Part shown: positions 29,873 through 38,671 of the stretch, one piece after another
How the letters are laid out: the number at the start of each line of letters is the position of its first letter
How positions within the stretch are numbered: the first letter of the stretch is position 1
NCBI RefSeq assembly: GCF_000024785.1
Contig: NC_013441.1
Location: forward strand, 1,798,001 to 1,862,000
From: Gordonia bronchialis DSM 43247
GTDB lineage: Bacteria; Actinomycetota; Actinomycetes; Mycobacteriales; Mycobacteriaceae
Length of the DNA stretch: 64,000 nt
Direction of reading: 5' to 3'
The notes under the pieces: model-generated
What the model was told of the DNA's origin: nothing
What the model saw: only the letters and a program-made list of their open reading frames with translations
Databases searched by the model: none
Position numbers and translations under genes: made by a program

Positions 29873-30364
29873 CTATCGGCGGGGGTGGCCACTGATGGCT
29901 GTCTGGATCTGTTCGCGCAGGATGTCACCGTGACCGGCGTGTCGGGCGTACTCGGCGATCATCGCCAGGAGGGTCCATCGCATACTGACCAGGCCCTCGC
30001 GGGGTTGGCGTTTAGTGTCGTCGAGGCCGAAGCGGGCTGCGATCTCCCGTGAGCGGGCGCTGGCGCCTTCGAACTCGGCGATGACGTCATTCAGGGTCTC
30101 GTCGTCGGCCACGGTGAAAGTGCCTTCGTCGCGACGCGAGTAGCCATCGCACTCCACCTCGTCGAGTCCTGCCCAGAAACGCTGAAACCAGATCCTTTCA
30201 GCGGCCGCGGCATGCTTGATCAACGAGATGGGGGTGGTCAGCGAGGGCACAAGATGGAGGCGGACGGTCGCGTCCGGTAGCCCTCGTGCGGACTCGATGA
30301 GTTCACGGCGGTTGTGGTCGAGCATGGCGTCCAACATGGATCGCTCGGACGGGTGGGGTCTCAA
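29873..30364 (-). CDS. DinB family protein (DUF664)
   Basis: Four-helix-bundle DinB/YfiT-like protein of 163 residues. It begins SERSMLDAMLDHNRRELIES and contains the metal-ligand histidines in LIKHAAAAERIWFQRF and EYARHAGHGDILRE, the three-His pattern of the DinB fold. Actinobacterial relatives are often thiol-dependent transferases (bacillithiol or mycothiol), but the substrate here is unknown. The TTG start at 30364 keeps the usual family N-terminus; ATG 30337 is the alternative. It diverges from dnaE2; whether it also responds to the LexA box, about 75 bases upstream, is open. Confidence 0.8.
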   Translation of the reverse strand: MRPHPSERSMLDAMLDHNRRELIESARGLPDATVRLHLVPSLTTPISLIKHAAAAERIWFQRFWAGLDEVECDGYSRRDEGTFTVADDETLNDVIAEFEGASARSREIAARFGLDDTKRQPREGLVSMRWTLLAMIAEYARHAGHGDILREQIQTAISGHPRR

Positions 30365-30430
30365 TGGTGGTGCGACGGCCGACGATCGCGGGCAGGGCGC
30401 TGTCTGCGGAATCGTGACCCGACAGACGAG

Positions 30431-30459
30431 TGTCGTATCGAAATCATGTTCGATAGACT
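30431..30459 (+). promoter_or_regulatory. dnaE2 promoter, leaderless, with LexA box in the spacer
   Basis: A -35-like TGTCGT (30431-30436) and a -10-like TAGACT (30454-30459) are 17 bases apart. Start of transcription would fall on the GTG of dnaE2 at 30467. The LexA box fills the spacer. Confidence 0.45.
30438..30453 (+). promoter_or_regulatory. LexA (SOS) box upstream of dnaE2
   Basis: TCGAAATCATGTTCGA has one mismatch to TCGAAC-N4-GTTCGA, the same C-to-A change as the imuA' box. It lies 14 bases before the GTG of dnaE2. Confidence 0.85.
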
Positions 30460-30466
30460 GGTCGGC

Positions 30467-33400
30467 GTGGGATGGGATCAGGGACCACCGACGTGGTCGG
30501 AGCTGGAGCGGGTGCTCTCGGGCCGGGCGCCGGGTGCGGGGCGTCCCGGCGAGGCCTTCGGTCCCGGTGACAACACCGGCGACGGCAGCGACAGTCCGGC
30601 CTGGTCGCGCAAGCGTGGGGCCTTCCGGCCCGATCCGGTCCGGCCCGAACCGTCGTCAGTACCCTACGCCGAACTGCATGCGCACAGCGCCTACAGCTTC
30701 CTCGACGGCGCGTCGATGCCGGAGGAGATGGTCACCGAGGCCCAGCGGCTGGATCTGCGGGCATTGTCCATCACCGACCACGACGGCTTCTACGGCATCG
30801 TCCGATTTGCCGAGGCGGCAAGGGAATTCGGGATGCCGACGGTGTTCGGATCGGAGTTGTCGCTGGCTCATGACGTGGCGCGCACCGGCCACAACGATCC
30901 GCCGGGGGAGCATCTGCTGGTCCTCGCCCGCGACAGCGAGGGCTATCGGCGATTGTCGCGAACCATCGCCGACGCGCACATGGTGGCCGGGGAGAAGGGG
31001 CTGCTGCGCTACGAACGGGAGTCGCTGTCGTCGGCGGCCGGCGGTCATTGGCTGATCCTCACCGGCTGCCGTAAGGGGGCGGTGCGCCGGGCGTTGGACC
31101 GCGGGGGAGCCTCGGCGGCCGAGGTGGCGCTGCGCGACCTGGTGGATCGGTTCGGTCGTGACGACGTGGCGGTCGAGCTGACCGCCTCGGGGCTGCCCGA
31201 TGACGACGACCGCAACGCGGCACTGGCCGGGGTGGCGCGGCTCGTCGGGGTTGCGACGGTGGCCACCACCGGCGCGCATTTCGCCGGGCCCCGACGGCGC
31301 CGGCTCGCGATGGCGATGGCAGCCGTACGGGCACGCACCGACATCGATACCATCGCCGGCTGGATGCCGGGCGTTGCCGGGGCGCATCTGTGCAGCGGCG
31401 ACGAGATGGCCCGTCTGCTGCCCGCACATCGCGACGCCATCGACAATGCGGTACAGCTGGCCGCCGACTGCGCCTTCGAACTGGGACTGATCGCCCCGCA
31501 GCTCCCGCCGTTCGACGTGCCCGACGGGCACACCGAGATCACCTGGCTGCGGGAGCTGACGATGACCCGGGCCCGACGCCGCTACGGCACTCCCGCGCAG
31601 CATCCGCAGGCCTACCGGCAGATCGAGCACGAGCTGGCGATCGTCGAGACGCTCAATTTCCCCGGTTACTTCCTGGTGGTCGCCGACATCGTCGACTTCT
31701 GCAAGGCCAACGACATCCTGTGTCAGGGCCGGGGGAGTGCGGCCAATTCGGCGGTTTGCTACGCGCTGGGGATCACCAACGTCGACCCGGTGGCCAACAA
31801 GTTGCTTTTCGAGCGGTTCCTCTCCCCGGAACGCGACGGCCCACCCGACATCGACGTGGACATCGAATCCGATCGACGTGAGGAGGCCATCCAGTACGTG
31901 TACCGGCGTTACGGGCGTGACTACAGCGCCCAGGTGGCCAACGTCATCACCTATCGAGGCCGCTCGGCGGTCCGCGACATGGCCCGGGCACTCGGCTACG
32001 GCACCGGTCAACAGGACGCCTGGAGCCGTCTGCCCGACGAGGCGCCACCGGAGGTCGCCGACCTGGCCGGTGAGATCCTCGGCATGCCAAGACATCTGGG
32101 CATCCATTCCGGTGGCATGGTGATCTGCGACCGTCCCATCGCCGACGTGTGTCCCACCGAATGGGCGCGGATGGAGAATCGGAGCGTTCTGCAGTGGGAC
32201 AAAGACGACTGTGCCGCAATCGGTCTGGTGAAGTTCGACCTGCTCGGGCTGGGAATGCTCTCGGCGCTGCACTATGCGATCGACCTGGTCGCCGAACACA
32301 AGGGCCTGCATGTCGACCTTGCCGAGCTTGATCTGAGTGAGCCGGCAGTCTACGAAATGCTGTGCCGCGCAGACTCTGTGGGGGTGTTCCAGGTGGAGTC
32401 CCGGGCGCAGATGGCCACCCTGCCGCGGTTGCGGCCGCGGAAATTCTACGACCTGGTGGTGGAGGTGGCCCTGATCCGCCCCGGCCCCATCCAGGGTGGG
32501 TCGGTGCATCCCTACATCCGGCGGCGCCACGGTCAGGAGAAGCCGACCGTCGAACACCCGTCGATGCACAAGGCGCTCGAACGCACCCTCGGCGTGCCGC
32601 TGTTCCAGGAGCAGCTCATGCAGCTGGCCGTCGACGTCGCCGGCTTCGATGCCGCCGGTGCCGATCAGCTGCGTCGGGCGATGGGGTCCAAGCGATCACC
32701 GGAGCGGATGGAGCGGCTCCGTCAACGCTTCTACGACGGCATGCGGGATCTGCACGGCATCACCGGCGAGGTCGCCGACCGCATCTTCGAGAAGATGTCG
32801 GCCTTCGCGAATTTCGGTTTCCCGGAAAGTCATTCGCAGAGCTTCGCCTCGCTCGTCTTCTACTCGTCATGGTTCAAGCTGCATCACCCGGCGGCGTTCT
32901 GTGCGGCACTGCTGCGCGCTCAGCCGATGGGGTTCTACTCACCGCAGTCGCTGGTGGCCGATGCCCGCCGGCACGGGGTGCGGGTACACCGGCCCGACAT
33001 CAACGTCTCGTTGCCGCATGCCACGCTGGAAAATGAGGGACTCGAGGTCCGGTTGGGTCTGGACGGGGTGCGCGGCGTGGGAACCGAGGTGGCCGAACGC
33101 ATCGTGGAGCGCCGCGACGCCGACGGTCCCTACCGCGACATCACCGATGTGTCGCGCCGGGCCGGCCTGACCACCCGGGAGTTGGAAGGTCTGGCCGGGG
33201 CCGGTGCCTTCGATGTCTTCGGGGTGAGCAGACGACAGGCGTTGTGGGAGGCGGGGGCCGCGGCGACGGTACGCGACGATCAACTGCCGTTGGCCTCGGC
33301 GGCCACCACGCCGACGCTGCCTGGTCTCTCCGACGTCGAACTGGCCGCCACCGACGCGTGGGCGACGGGCATCACCCCGACGTCGTATCCGACCCAATTC

Positions 33401-33739
33401 CTGCGTCCGCGGCTGCGCGCGATGGGAGTGCTTGCGGCCGAGACGCTATTGTCGGTACCAGACGGTTCCCGGGTCGTCGTCGGTGGTGCGGTGACGCACC
33501 GGCAGCGACCGGCGACGGCGTCGGGAGTCACGTTCATCAACCTCGAAGACGAGACCGGGATGGTCAACGTGGTGTGTTCGGTGGGTCTGTGGTCGAAGTA
33601 TCGGGCGCTGGCGCATTCGGCGTCGGCGCTGATCGTCCGCGGCCGGGTGCAAAATGCCGAGGGGGCGGTGACCGTGGTGGCAGATCGTTTGCAGCGCATG
33701 GATCTTCGGGTGGGGACGCGATCAAGGGACTGGCACTGA
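30467..33739 (+). CDS. dnaE2: Error-prone DNA polymerase DnaE2
   Basis: C-family polymerase of 1090 residues that performs translesion synthesis with ImuA' and ImuB. The N-terminus MGWDQGPPTWSELERVLSGR matches mycobacterial DnaE2. The PHP domain starts AELHAHSAYSFLDGAS (69-83). The polymerase core has GRGSAANSAVCYALG and the catalytic acids in PPDIDVDIESD near residue 460. The helix-hairpin-helix and OB domains (INLEDETGMVNVVC) form the C-terminus. GTG 30467 is chosen because the longer frame would start within the LexA region. It is an SOS gene on a separate promoter from imuA'-imuB, about 5 kb away. Confidence 0.97.
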   Translation: MGWDQGPPTWSELERVLSGRAPGAGRPGEAFGPGDNTGDGSDSPAWSRKRGAFRPDPVRPEPSSVPYAELHAHSAYSFLDGASMPEEMVTEAQRLDLRALSITDHDGFYGIVRFAEAAREFGMPTVFGSELSLAHDVARTGHNDPPGEHLLVLARDSEGYRRLSRTIADAHMVAGEKGLLRYERESLSSAAGGHWLILTGCRKGAVRRALDRGGASAAEVALRDLVDRFGRDDVAVELTASGLPDDDDRNAALAGVARLVGVATVATTGAHFAGPRRRRLAMAMAAVRARTDIDTIAGWMPGVAGAHLCSGDEMARLLPAHRDAIDNAVQLAADCAFELGLIAPQLPPFDVPDGHTEITWLRELTMTRARRRYGTPAQHPQAYRQIEHELAIVETLNFPGYFLVVADIVDFCKANDILCQGRGSAANSAVCYALGITNVDPVANKLLFERFLSPERDGPPDIDVDIESDRREEAIQYVYRRYGRDYSAQVANVITYRGRSAVRDMARALGYGTGQQDAWSRLPDEAPPEVADLAGEILGMPRHLGIHSGGMVICDRPIADVCPTEWARMENRSVLQWDKDDCAAIGLVKFDLLGLGMLSALHYAIDLVAEHKGLHVDLAELDLSEPAVYEMLCRADSVGVFQVESRAQMATLPRLRPRKFYDLVVEVALIRPGPIQGGSVHPYIRRRHGQEKPTVEHPSMHKALERTLGVPLFQEQLMQLAVDVAGFDAAGADQLRRAMGSKRSPERMERLRQRFYDGMRDLHGITGEVADRIFEKMSAFANFGFPESHSQSFASLVFYSSWFKLHHPAAFCAALLRAQPMGFYSPQSLVADARRHGVRVHRPDINVSLPHATLENEGLEVRLGLDGVRGVGTEVAERIVERRDADGPYRDITDVSRRAGLTTRELEGLAGAGAFDVFGVSRRQALWEAGAAATVRDDQLPLASAATTPTLPGLSDVELAATDAWATGITPTSYPTQFLRPRLRAMGVLAAETLLSVPDGSRVVVGGAVTHRQRPATASGVTFINLEDETGMVNVVCSVGLWSKYRALAHSASALIVRGRVQNAEGAVTVVADRLQRMDLRVGTRSRDWH

Positions 33740-33759
33740 ACTCGGCAGGAGAGGCGAAC

Positions 33760-33987
33760 ATGCCACAACAGGTGGTGGTGACGGTGAAACCGAACAGCCG
33801 CAAGGGACCGCTCGTGGAGACCGGGCCGGACGGCACCGTCACGATCTACGTCCGCGAACCGGCCACCGAGGGCCGGGCCAACAAGGCTGTCGCCGAACTG
33901 CTCGCCAAACATCTCGGTGTCCCCAAGAGCAAAGTCGCTCTCGTCGGCGGGGCCACCGCGCGCACCAAACGTTTCCGCGTCGGGTGA
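33760..33987 (+). CDS. DUF167 family protein (YggU)
   Basis: A 75-residue protein of the widely conserved YggU/UPF0235 family, whose function is unknown. It shows the family pattern VTVKPNSRKGPLV, then VREPATEGRANKAVAELLAKH and GGATARTKRFRV. The ATG at 33760 follows AGGAGAGG. It is 20 bases after dnaE2 and may be read from the same transcript, while the trmL gene converges from the other side. Confidence 0.88.
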   Translation: MPQQVVVTVKPNSRKGPLVETGPDGTVTIYVREPATEGRANKAVAELLAKHLGVPKSKVALVGGATARTKRFRVG

Positions 33988-34006
33988 ACGGGCACAGAGC
34001 GCCGAT

Positions 34007-34471
34007 CTAGACAGCCCCGCCGAATCCCTGCTGCCGCCACGCCTCGTAGACGGCGATACTCGCCGCGTTGGCGAGATTGTGCGAGCGGCGCCCGGCCAGC
34101 ATGGGAATGCGCACGCGATCGGTGATCTCGGGTTCGGCGAGTACGTCGTCGGGCAATCCGGTCGGTTCGGGCCCGAACAGAAGGACGTCACCCGGCGCAT
34201 AGTCGACGTCGGTGTGGAAACGTTCGGCATGAGCGGTGAACGCGAAGACCCGCTCGGGTTTGAGGGTGGTCCACGCGGTCACCAGGTTGGGATGCACCGT
34301 CACCGTGGCCATCTCGTGGTAGTCGAGACCCGCGCGTTTGACCTGGGCGTCGGACATGGAGAACCCCAGCGGCTCGATGAGATGGAGTTCACAGCCGGTG
34401 TTGGCGGCCAACCTGATCGCGTTGCCGGTGTTCGGCGGGATGCACGGCTGATAGAACATGATGCGGAACAT
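34007..34471 (-). CDS. trmL: tRNA (cytidine/uridine-2'-O-)-methyltransferase TrmL
   Basis: SPOUT methyltransferase of 154 residues that methylates the ribose of the wobble nucleotide 34 in certain tRNAs. It has the SpoU motifs: NTGNAIRLAANTGCELHLIEP, then LLFGPEPTGLPDDVL and RIPMLAGRRSHNLANAASIA, which together form the knot that binds S-adenosylmethionine. The length equals Rv3366. ATG 34471 is the first of two near-repeated Met codons (MFRIMFYQP). Confidence 0.92.
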   Translation of the reverse strand: MFRIMFYQPCIPPNTGNAIRLAANTGCELHLIEPLGFSMSDAQVKRAGLDYHEMATVTVHPNLVTAWTTLKPERVFAFTAHAERFHTDVDYAPGDVLLFGPEPTGLPDDVLAEPEITDRVRIPMLAGRRSHNLANAASIAVYEAWRQQGFGGAV

Positions 34472-34500
34472 GATGCGCTCAGGGTAGCGCGCAACGCGCA

Positions 34501-34530
34501 GTGGCCCCGCCGACATATCGGCGGGGCCAC
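34501..34530. terminator. Perfect 13-bp hairpin, probable terminator
   Basis: GTGGCCCCGCCGA (34501-34513) and its exact complement (34518-34530) enclose a 4-base CATA loop. It sits downstream of the minus-strand 43-residue gene and upstream of trmL. No T-run follows, as is common for actinobacterial terminators. Confidence 0.6.
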
Positions 34531-34564
34531 AGAGCGGGAACCGGCTGGGACGGCTACGTCAGGC

Positions 34565-34696
34565 TCACTGCCAGACCCAGGTCCAGCGGCGGCTGCGCGG
34601 ATCGTAGCGGCGCACCCGGCGCCGACGACGGGTCGGCTGGCCGTGGCCCTGGCCCGGGCGGTTGTTGTTGTTCTGGCGCTGCTGCGGAATCGGCAT
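34565..34696 (-). CDS. Small Arg-rich protein (43 residues)
   Basis: A short basic protein beginning MPIPQQRQNNNNRPGQG and continuing with RRRRRVRRYDPRSRRWTWVW before the final Gln. Support for a real gene is the ribosome site GAGAAGGGG five bases before ATG 34696, the perfect hairpin 35 bases after the stop, and the highly non-random composition ending in an aromatic WTWVW tail. It could bind nucleic acid. I do not recognise a family. Confidence 0.55.
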   Translation of the reverse strand: MPIPQQRQNNNNRPGQGHGQPTRRRRRVRRYDPRSRRWTWVWQ

Positions 34697-34824
34697 CGAT
34701 GCCCCTTCTCGTTGGTGAGTTCCGTGTTCGGATCTCGCTGACATCAACAACTTTGCGCTGCGCGGCTGCGAGGGACTTCGATGTCAACTGGGAGGTCGCT
34801 GGACGTGTCGAGAACTGTTGCGGC

Positions 34825-35763
34825 TCAGAGGTCCAGGGCTGTGTTGGCCCCGCAGAGCACGATGCACAGCGTCGAATCAGGCTGGGGCCGAACCTGTCCC
34901 GTTGTGACCGCGGCCACTGCCGCGGCGGTGCCGTGTTCGGTGATAATGCGCTGATCACGCCAGAGATCGGCACGTGCCGCGAGGATGTCGTCGTCGCCGA
35001 CGACCACGCTGCGCACCTCGGATCGTCCGGCGACGAGTCCCCAGCAGATCTCGCCGAGCTGGGTGGCGCCGAGCGAATCCGACGCCACGCTGTCGAGGGC
35101 CACCGGTACCGGCCGGCCGGCATCGATGGCCTGACGCAGACAGGAGGCGCCGACGGGTTCGGCACCGACCAACCGGTCACCCGGCCGCAACGCGGCGGTG
35201 AGACCGCCTAGCAGACCGCCCCCGCCGACACAGACGACGGTGGTGAGCGGACCGTCGACGTCCTCGGCGAGTTCGAGGCCGATGGTGCCGGCGCCGGCCA
35301 CGACGTCAGGCAGGTCGTAGGCGTGCAGGGCGAGCGCACCGCGCTCCTGTGCCAGCCCGAGCGCCGCCTGCGCGGCGTGTGCGTACCGGTCGCCGACGAG
35401 GTGCACCTGGGCGCCGAGTGAGCGCAGTACGTTCACCTTCACCTCTGGCGCGGTCGTCGGGACGACGACGGTGCACGCGGTACCCACCAGTTGCGCCGCC
35501 CACGCCGCGCCGATGGCCGCGTTGCCGCCGGAGGCGACGAGCACACCTGCCTCGGTCAACCGGCCGTCGCGCTGCGCATGCACGATGGCATTCAGGCTGC
35601 CACGTACCTTGAAACAGCCGCCGAACTGCAGGTACTCCAACTTGAACACCACGTCGACCGGCCCGTTGACGGTGCTCAGTTGCGATCGCAGGATCGGGGT
35701 CCGACGCAGCCGACCGTCGATCCGGGCACGAGCCGCCGACACCGCCGCACCATCCACCCTCAC
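34825..35763 (-). CDS. Threonine/serine dehydratase-like PLP lyase
   Basis: Fold-type II PLP enzyme of 312 residues. The lysine motif reads QFGGCFKVRGS, where most serine/threonine dehydratases have SFKxRGA. The asparagine loop is SGGNAAIGAAWAA, where SxGNHAQ is usual. The glycine-rich phosphate cradle GGGGLLGG is intact. No ACT regulatory domain is present, so it is of the short catabolic type. The departures in two substrate-contact motifs leave the substrate uncertain. GTG 35763 is the likely start. It diverges from folD, with 35 bases between the starts. Confidence 0.8.
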   Translation of the reverse strand: MRVDGAAVSAARARIDGRLRRTPILRSQLSTVNGPVDVVFKLEYLQFGGCFKVRGSLNAIVHAQRDGRLTEAGVLVASGGNAAIGAAWAAQLVGTACTVVVPTTAPEVKVNVLRSLGAQVHLVGDRYAHAAQAALGLAQERGALALHAYDLPDVVAGAGTIGLELAEDVDGPLTTVVCVGGGGLLGGLTAALRPGDRLVGAEPVGASCLRQAIDAGRPVPVALDSVASDSLGATQLGEICWGLVAGRSEVRSVVVGDDDILAARADLWRDQRIITEHGTAAAVAAVTTGQVRPQPDSTLCIVLCGANTALDL

Positions 35764-35798
35764 CCGACCCAGACTAGTTCTGCCCCCGGAGTGGAAGA

Positions 35799-36701
35799 AT
35801 GGCCCGCGTGACAGCGATACGACTCGATGGCAAGACCACCCGCGACGAGATCTTTGCCGATCTGTCCGAACGTGTCGACAAGCTCCGCGCTGCCGGCGTG
35901 GTCCCCGGGCTGGGGACGGTCCTCGTCGGCGACGACCCGGGCTCGCGCTCCTATGTGAAGGGCAAACACGCCGACTGCGCGCGGATCGGTGTGGAATCCA
36001 TCCGCAAGGACCTCCCCGCAGATGCGAGCACCGACGACCTCAACGCGGCGATCGACGAGCTGAACGCCGACCCCGCGTGTACGGGCTACATCGTCCAGCT
36101 CCCGCTGCCGCGCCACCTCGACGAGAACGCCGCCCTCGAGCGCATCCACCCGGACAAGGACGCCGACGGACTGCACCCGATCAATCTCGGCCGGCTGGTC
36201 CTCGGCAAGGAGTCGACGCTGCCATGTACCCCCCGCGGCGTCCTCCACCTGTTGCGCCGCTATGACATCCCGATCGCCGGGGCACGGGTGACCGTGGTCG
36301 GACGCGGCGTCACCATCGGCCGCCCGATCGGCCTACTGCTCACCCGCCGCAGCGAGAACGCGACGGTCACCCTGTGCCATACCGGCACCCGCGACCTGCC
36401 CGCCGAGGTGAGCCGGGCCGACATCGTCGTCGCGGCCGCCGGCGTGGGACATCTCATCACCGGCGACATGGTGAAGCCGGGGGCGGCGGTCGTCGACGTC
36501 GGGGTCAGCCGCGACGAAAACGGCAAACTCATGGGCGACGTTCACCCCGACGTCTGGGAGGTCGCCGGGCATGTGTCACCCAATCCCGGCGGCGTAGGAC
36601 CGCTGACCCGTGCCTTCCTGCTGGTCAACGTGGTGGAGCGAGCCGAGGCGATGCTGGCGGCGCAGGGCTCGGACGTGGGCGCCGGAGAAGGGGGACGGTG
36701 A
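35799..36701 (+). CDS. folD: Methylenetetrahydrofolate dehydrogenase/cyclohydrolase FolD
   Basis: Bifunctional enzyme of 300 residues that interconverts 5,10-methylene- and 10-formyl-tetrahydrofolate for one-carbon supply. The N-terminal catalytic domain holds [18 protein letters not shown] with the catalytic Lys. The family signature [20 protein letters not shown] and the NADP-binding [16 protein letters not shown] follow, and [15 protein letters not shown] closes the protein. ATG 35799 is used; an in-frame GTG three codons later is close to the mycobacterial N-terminus. It overlaps the next gene by four bases. Confidence 0.96.
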   Translation: MARVTAIRLDGKTTRDEIFADLSERVDKLRAAGVVPGLGTVLVGDDPGSRSYVKGKHADCARIGVESIRKDLPADASTDDLNAAIDELNADPACTGYIVQLPLPRHLDENAALERIHPDKDADGLHPINLGRLVLGKESTLPCTPRGVLHLLRRYDIPIAGARVTVVGRGVTIGRPIGLLLTRRSENATVTLCHTGTRDLPAEVSRADIVVAAAGVGHLITGDMVKPGAAVVDVGVSRDENGKLMGDVHPDVWEVAGHVSPNPGGVGPLTRAFLLVNVVERAEAMLAAQGSDVGAGEGGR

Positions 36702-37021
36702 GCGCGCGGACCGACCCCCGTGTCGAGCAGCTTCGGCACGCTCGGCGCATCCGGTCCTACCTCGTGCAGATCCCGTACCTGCTGGTGATGGCCGGAGTGG
36801 TTGCTGCGGCACTGCTCGTCCTCTTCGACCGATGGCGACGCGGGTCCTTCGTGTTCGGGACCGCGCTGCTGGTGGGTGCGGTACTGCGGGCCTGCATCCC
36901 GTCATCACGTGCCGGATTGCTGCAAGTCCGGGGCAAATTCTTCGATGTCGTGGCGATGGCAAGTGTGGGCGTTCTCATGCTCTGGCTGGCCACGTCGATC
37001 GACTCTTTGGGCACAGATTGA
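36698..37021 (+). CDS. DUF3017 family membrane protein
   Basis: A 107-residue membrane protein equivalent to Rv3355c, which also follows folD in mycobacteria. It has three predicted helices (about 21-42, 47-62 and 77-97) after a short basic N-terminus [11 protein letters not shown]. The GTG start overlaps the folD stop (GTGA), so it is translationally coupled. The function is unknown. Confidence 0.85.
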   Translation: MSARTDPRVEQLRHARRIRSYLVQIPYLLVMAGVVAAALLVLFDRWRRGSFVFGTALLVGAVLRACIPSSRAGLLQVRGKFFDVVAMASVGVLMLWLATSIDSLGTD

Positions 37022-37051
37022 TTACAATAGAGACCTGAGCGTGACCTAGGG

Positions 37052-38647
37052 GTGAAGTTCATCGCCCCGACCAGGCATTTCCGCGCGTGTCGCCATGAGC
37101 GCACGAACCATCAGGGGAGCAGTATCACTTCGACAGAGAGCCGAGACCCGAGCACGGTCGGCCAATCGACGTCGATGGGGGTGTCCGCGGGCGGTGGCAT
37201 GATCCACTTCGTCCTGCTCACCCGCGACGACGTGGGTCGCAACGTGGTCGATTCACGGGTGATCGACGTCGACGAGAGTGATGGCCTCGACACCGCCGGG
37301 CGCGTCAACGCCGGCATCGACCTGATGCTGACCGCGGCCCGCGAGGAGGGCCTGCGAGTGGGGCCCATCGGGGTGACCGCACGCACCGGCGGTCAGCGTC
37401 GTCGACTGCGGTCGCGCGGCAGCGGACCCAAACGGCAGATCCGGTTGGTCTCTGAGGAGGAGGCCACCGTCGCGTATCTGCGCGAGACCGGGCAGATCGA
37501 TCGGTTCGGCTCGGTCGTGGTGGTCGACGCGGGCGACACCGGCATGTCGTTCTACACCGTCGAACCTGCGAGTGGCCGCATCAGCGACATGGAGCGGTCC
37601 GACGCCATGAGCGGTCGGCAACTCGACAAGGAACTCGCCGAGGCGATGGTGGTCAACGACCTGGGGGCCGACGCTCCACGAGGCCGACTGCGCCGCAGCG
37701 CGTTGCTCGGAGCGTGCCGCACTGCGAAGGAGGAGATCGACTACACCGCAGCGGATCCCGGGGCATCGGCGGTCACGCTGGCAGCCGGGTCTGGTCGATT
37801 GGCGCTGACCGCGGCGGCGGTGGAGGCGGCAGCCGCGCCGATGGTGTCGCGCGCCCGGAAGGCCTTGCACCACTACGTTTCCGATGTGTCGACTCGCGGT
37901 GACGCCCCCGAGGCGGTGGTCCTCGTCGGCGGGCTGGCCAACATCCCGGTGACCCGGGGGATCGTCGGCGATCTGACACTGGAGGTCGTGGGACCGCAAT
38001 CGCCCGAGTTGGTACCGGCGACCGGTGCGGCTCTCCTCGCTCATCAGAGTCGGGTCGGCGCAACACGATTGGCATTCATCGGCGGCAAGCGAGACCGGGA
38101 GTGGCTGTCCACGACGCCGTTGGCGGTCGCGGCCGCGATCATCGCGGCCACGTTGATGACCATCTACGCCGTGAGTTCCTCACTCACGGGACGGCAAGTG
38201 CCCGAACCTGTTCCGCCGCCGTCGCCGACCGTGGTGCACACGACATCGGCTGCGACGTCGATGATCGCCACCACCACGACCGAACGGACGCTGTCGGCGG
38301 TCCCGCTGCCGACGACAGATCTTCCCGATCCGCCGGCAACCACTCCGGATCAGAACTGGAATCAGACGCCCGGGTGGGCCACCACGGAACTTCCGCAGAC
38401 CACGTCGCAGTCGACGACGACGCGGACGCTTTCGCCATTCCCGTTGCCTTCGTTGCCCTTTGGCGACGGCAGCACTCCGAGCCTGCCACCGAATCTGGTG
38501 CCGCCGGGCCTCTTGCCGTCGACCACCCAGGTACCTCCGCCGCCCCCGGTGACGCCACAGCGACAGACGCCGAACACAACTCGGACACCGTCCGTCGCGC
38601 CGGAGTCCCCCGGTACACGGACACCGAGGACCACCCCGGCGCGCTGA
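37052..38647 (+). CDS. Hsp70/actin-fold ATPase-like membrane protein with Pro/Thr-rich tail
   Basis: A protein of about 531 residues that I do not recognise as a named gene. The first 330 residues look like an Hsp70/actin-type nucleotide-binding fold: VVVVDAGDTGMSFYTVEP (phosphate 2-like), GRQLDKELAEAMV (Hsp70-like), SALLGACRTAKEEI and EAVVLVGGLANIPVTRGIV (adenosine-binding-like). The first phosphate loop is not obvious. One membrane helix (about 351-373) follows, then a Pro/Thr/Ser-rich tail of about 150 residues outside the membrane. GTG 37052 is uncertain; ATG 37175 would remove 41 poorly structured residues. A promoter-like TCGACT-N18-TACAAT ends at 37028. Confidence 0.6.
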   Translation: MKFIAPTRHFRACRHERTNHQGSSITSTESRDPSTVGQSTSMGVSAGGGMIHFVLLTRDDVGRNVVDSRVIDVDESDGLDTAGRVNAGIDLMLTAAREEGLRVGPIGVTARTGGQRRRLRSRGSGPKRQIRLVSEEEATVAYLRETGQIDRFGSVVVVDAGDTGMSFYTVEPASGRISDMERSDAMSGRQLDKELAEAMVVNDLGADAPRGRLRRSALLGACRTAKEEIDYTAADPGASAVTLAAGSGRLALTAAAVEAAAAPMVSRARKALHHYVSDVSTRGDAPEAVVLVGGLANIPVTRGIVGDLTLEVVGPQSPELVPATGAALLAHQSRVGATRLAFIGGKRDREWLSTTPLAVAAAIIAATLMTIYAVSSSLTGRQVPEPVPPPSPTVVHTTSAATSMIATTTTERTLSAVPLPTTDLPDPPATTPDQNWNQTPGWATTELPQTTSQSTTTRTLSPFPLPSLPFGDGSTPSLPPNLVPPGLLPSTTQVPPPPPVTPQRQTPNTTRTPSVAPESPGTRTPRTTPAR

Positions 38648-38671
38648 ACCGGAGCCGCACCGCTCACGGGC

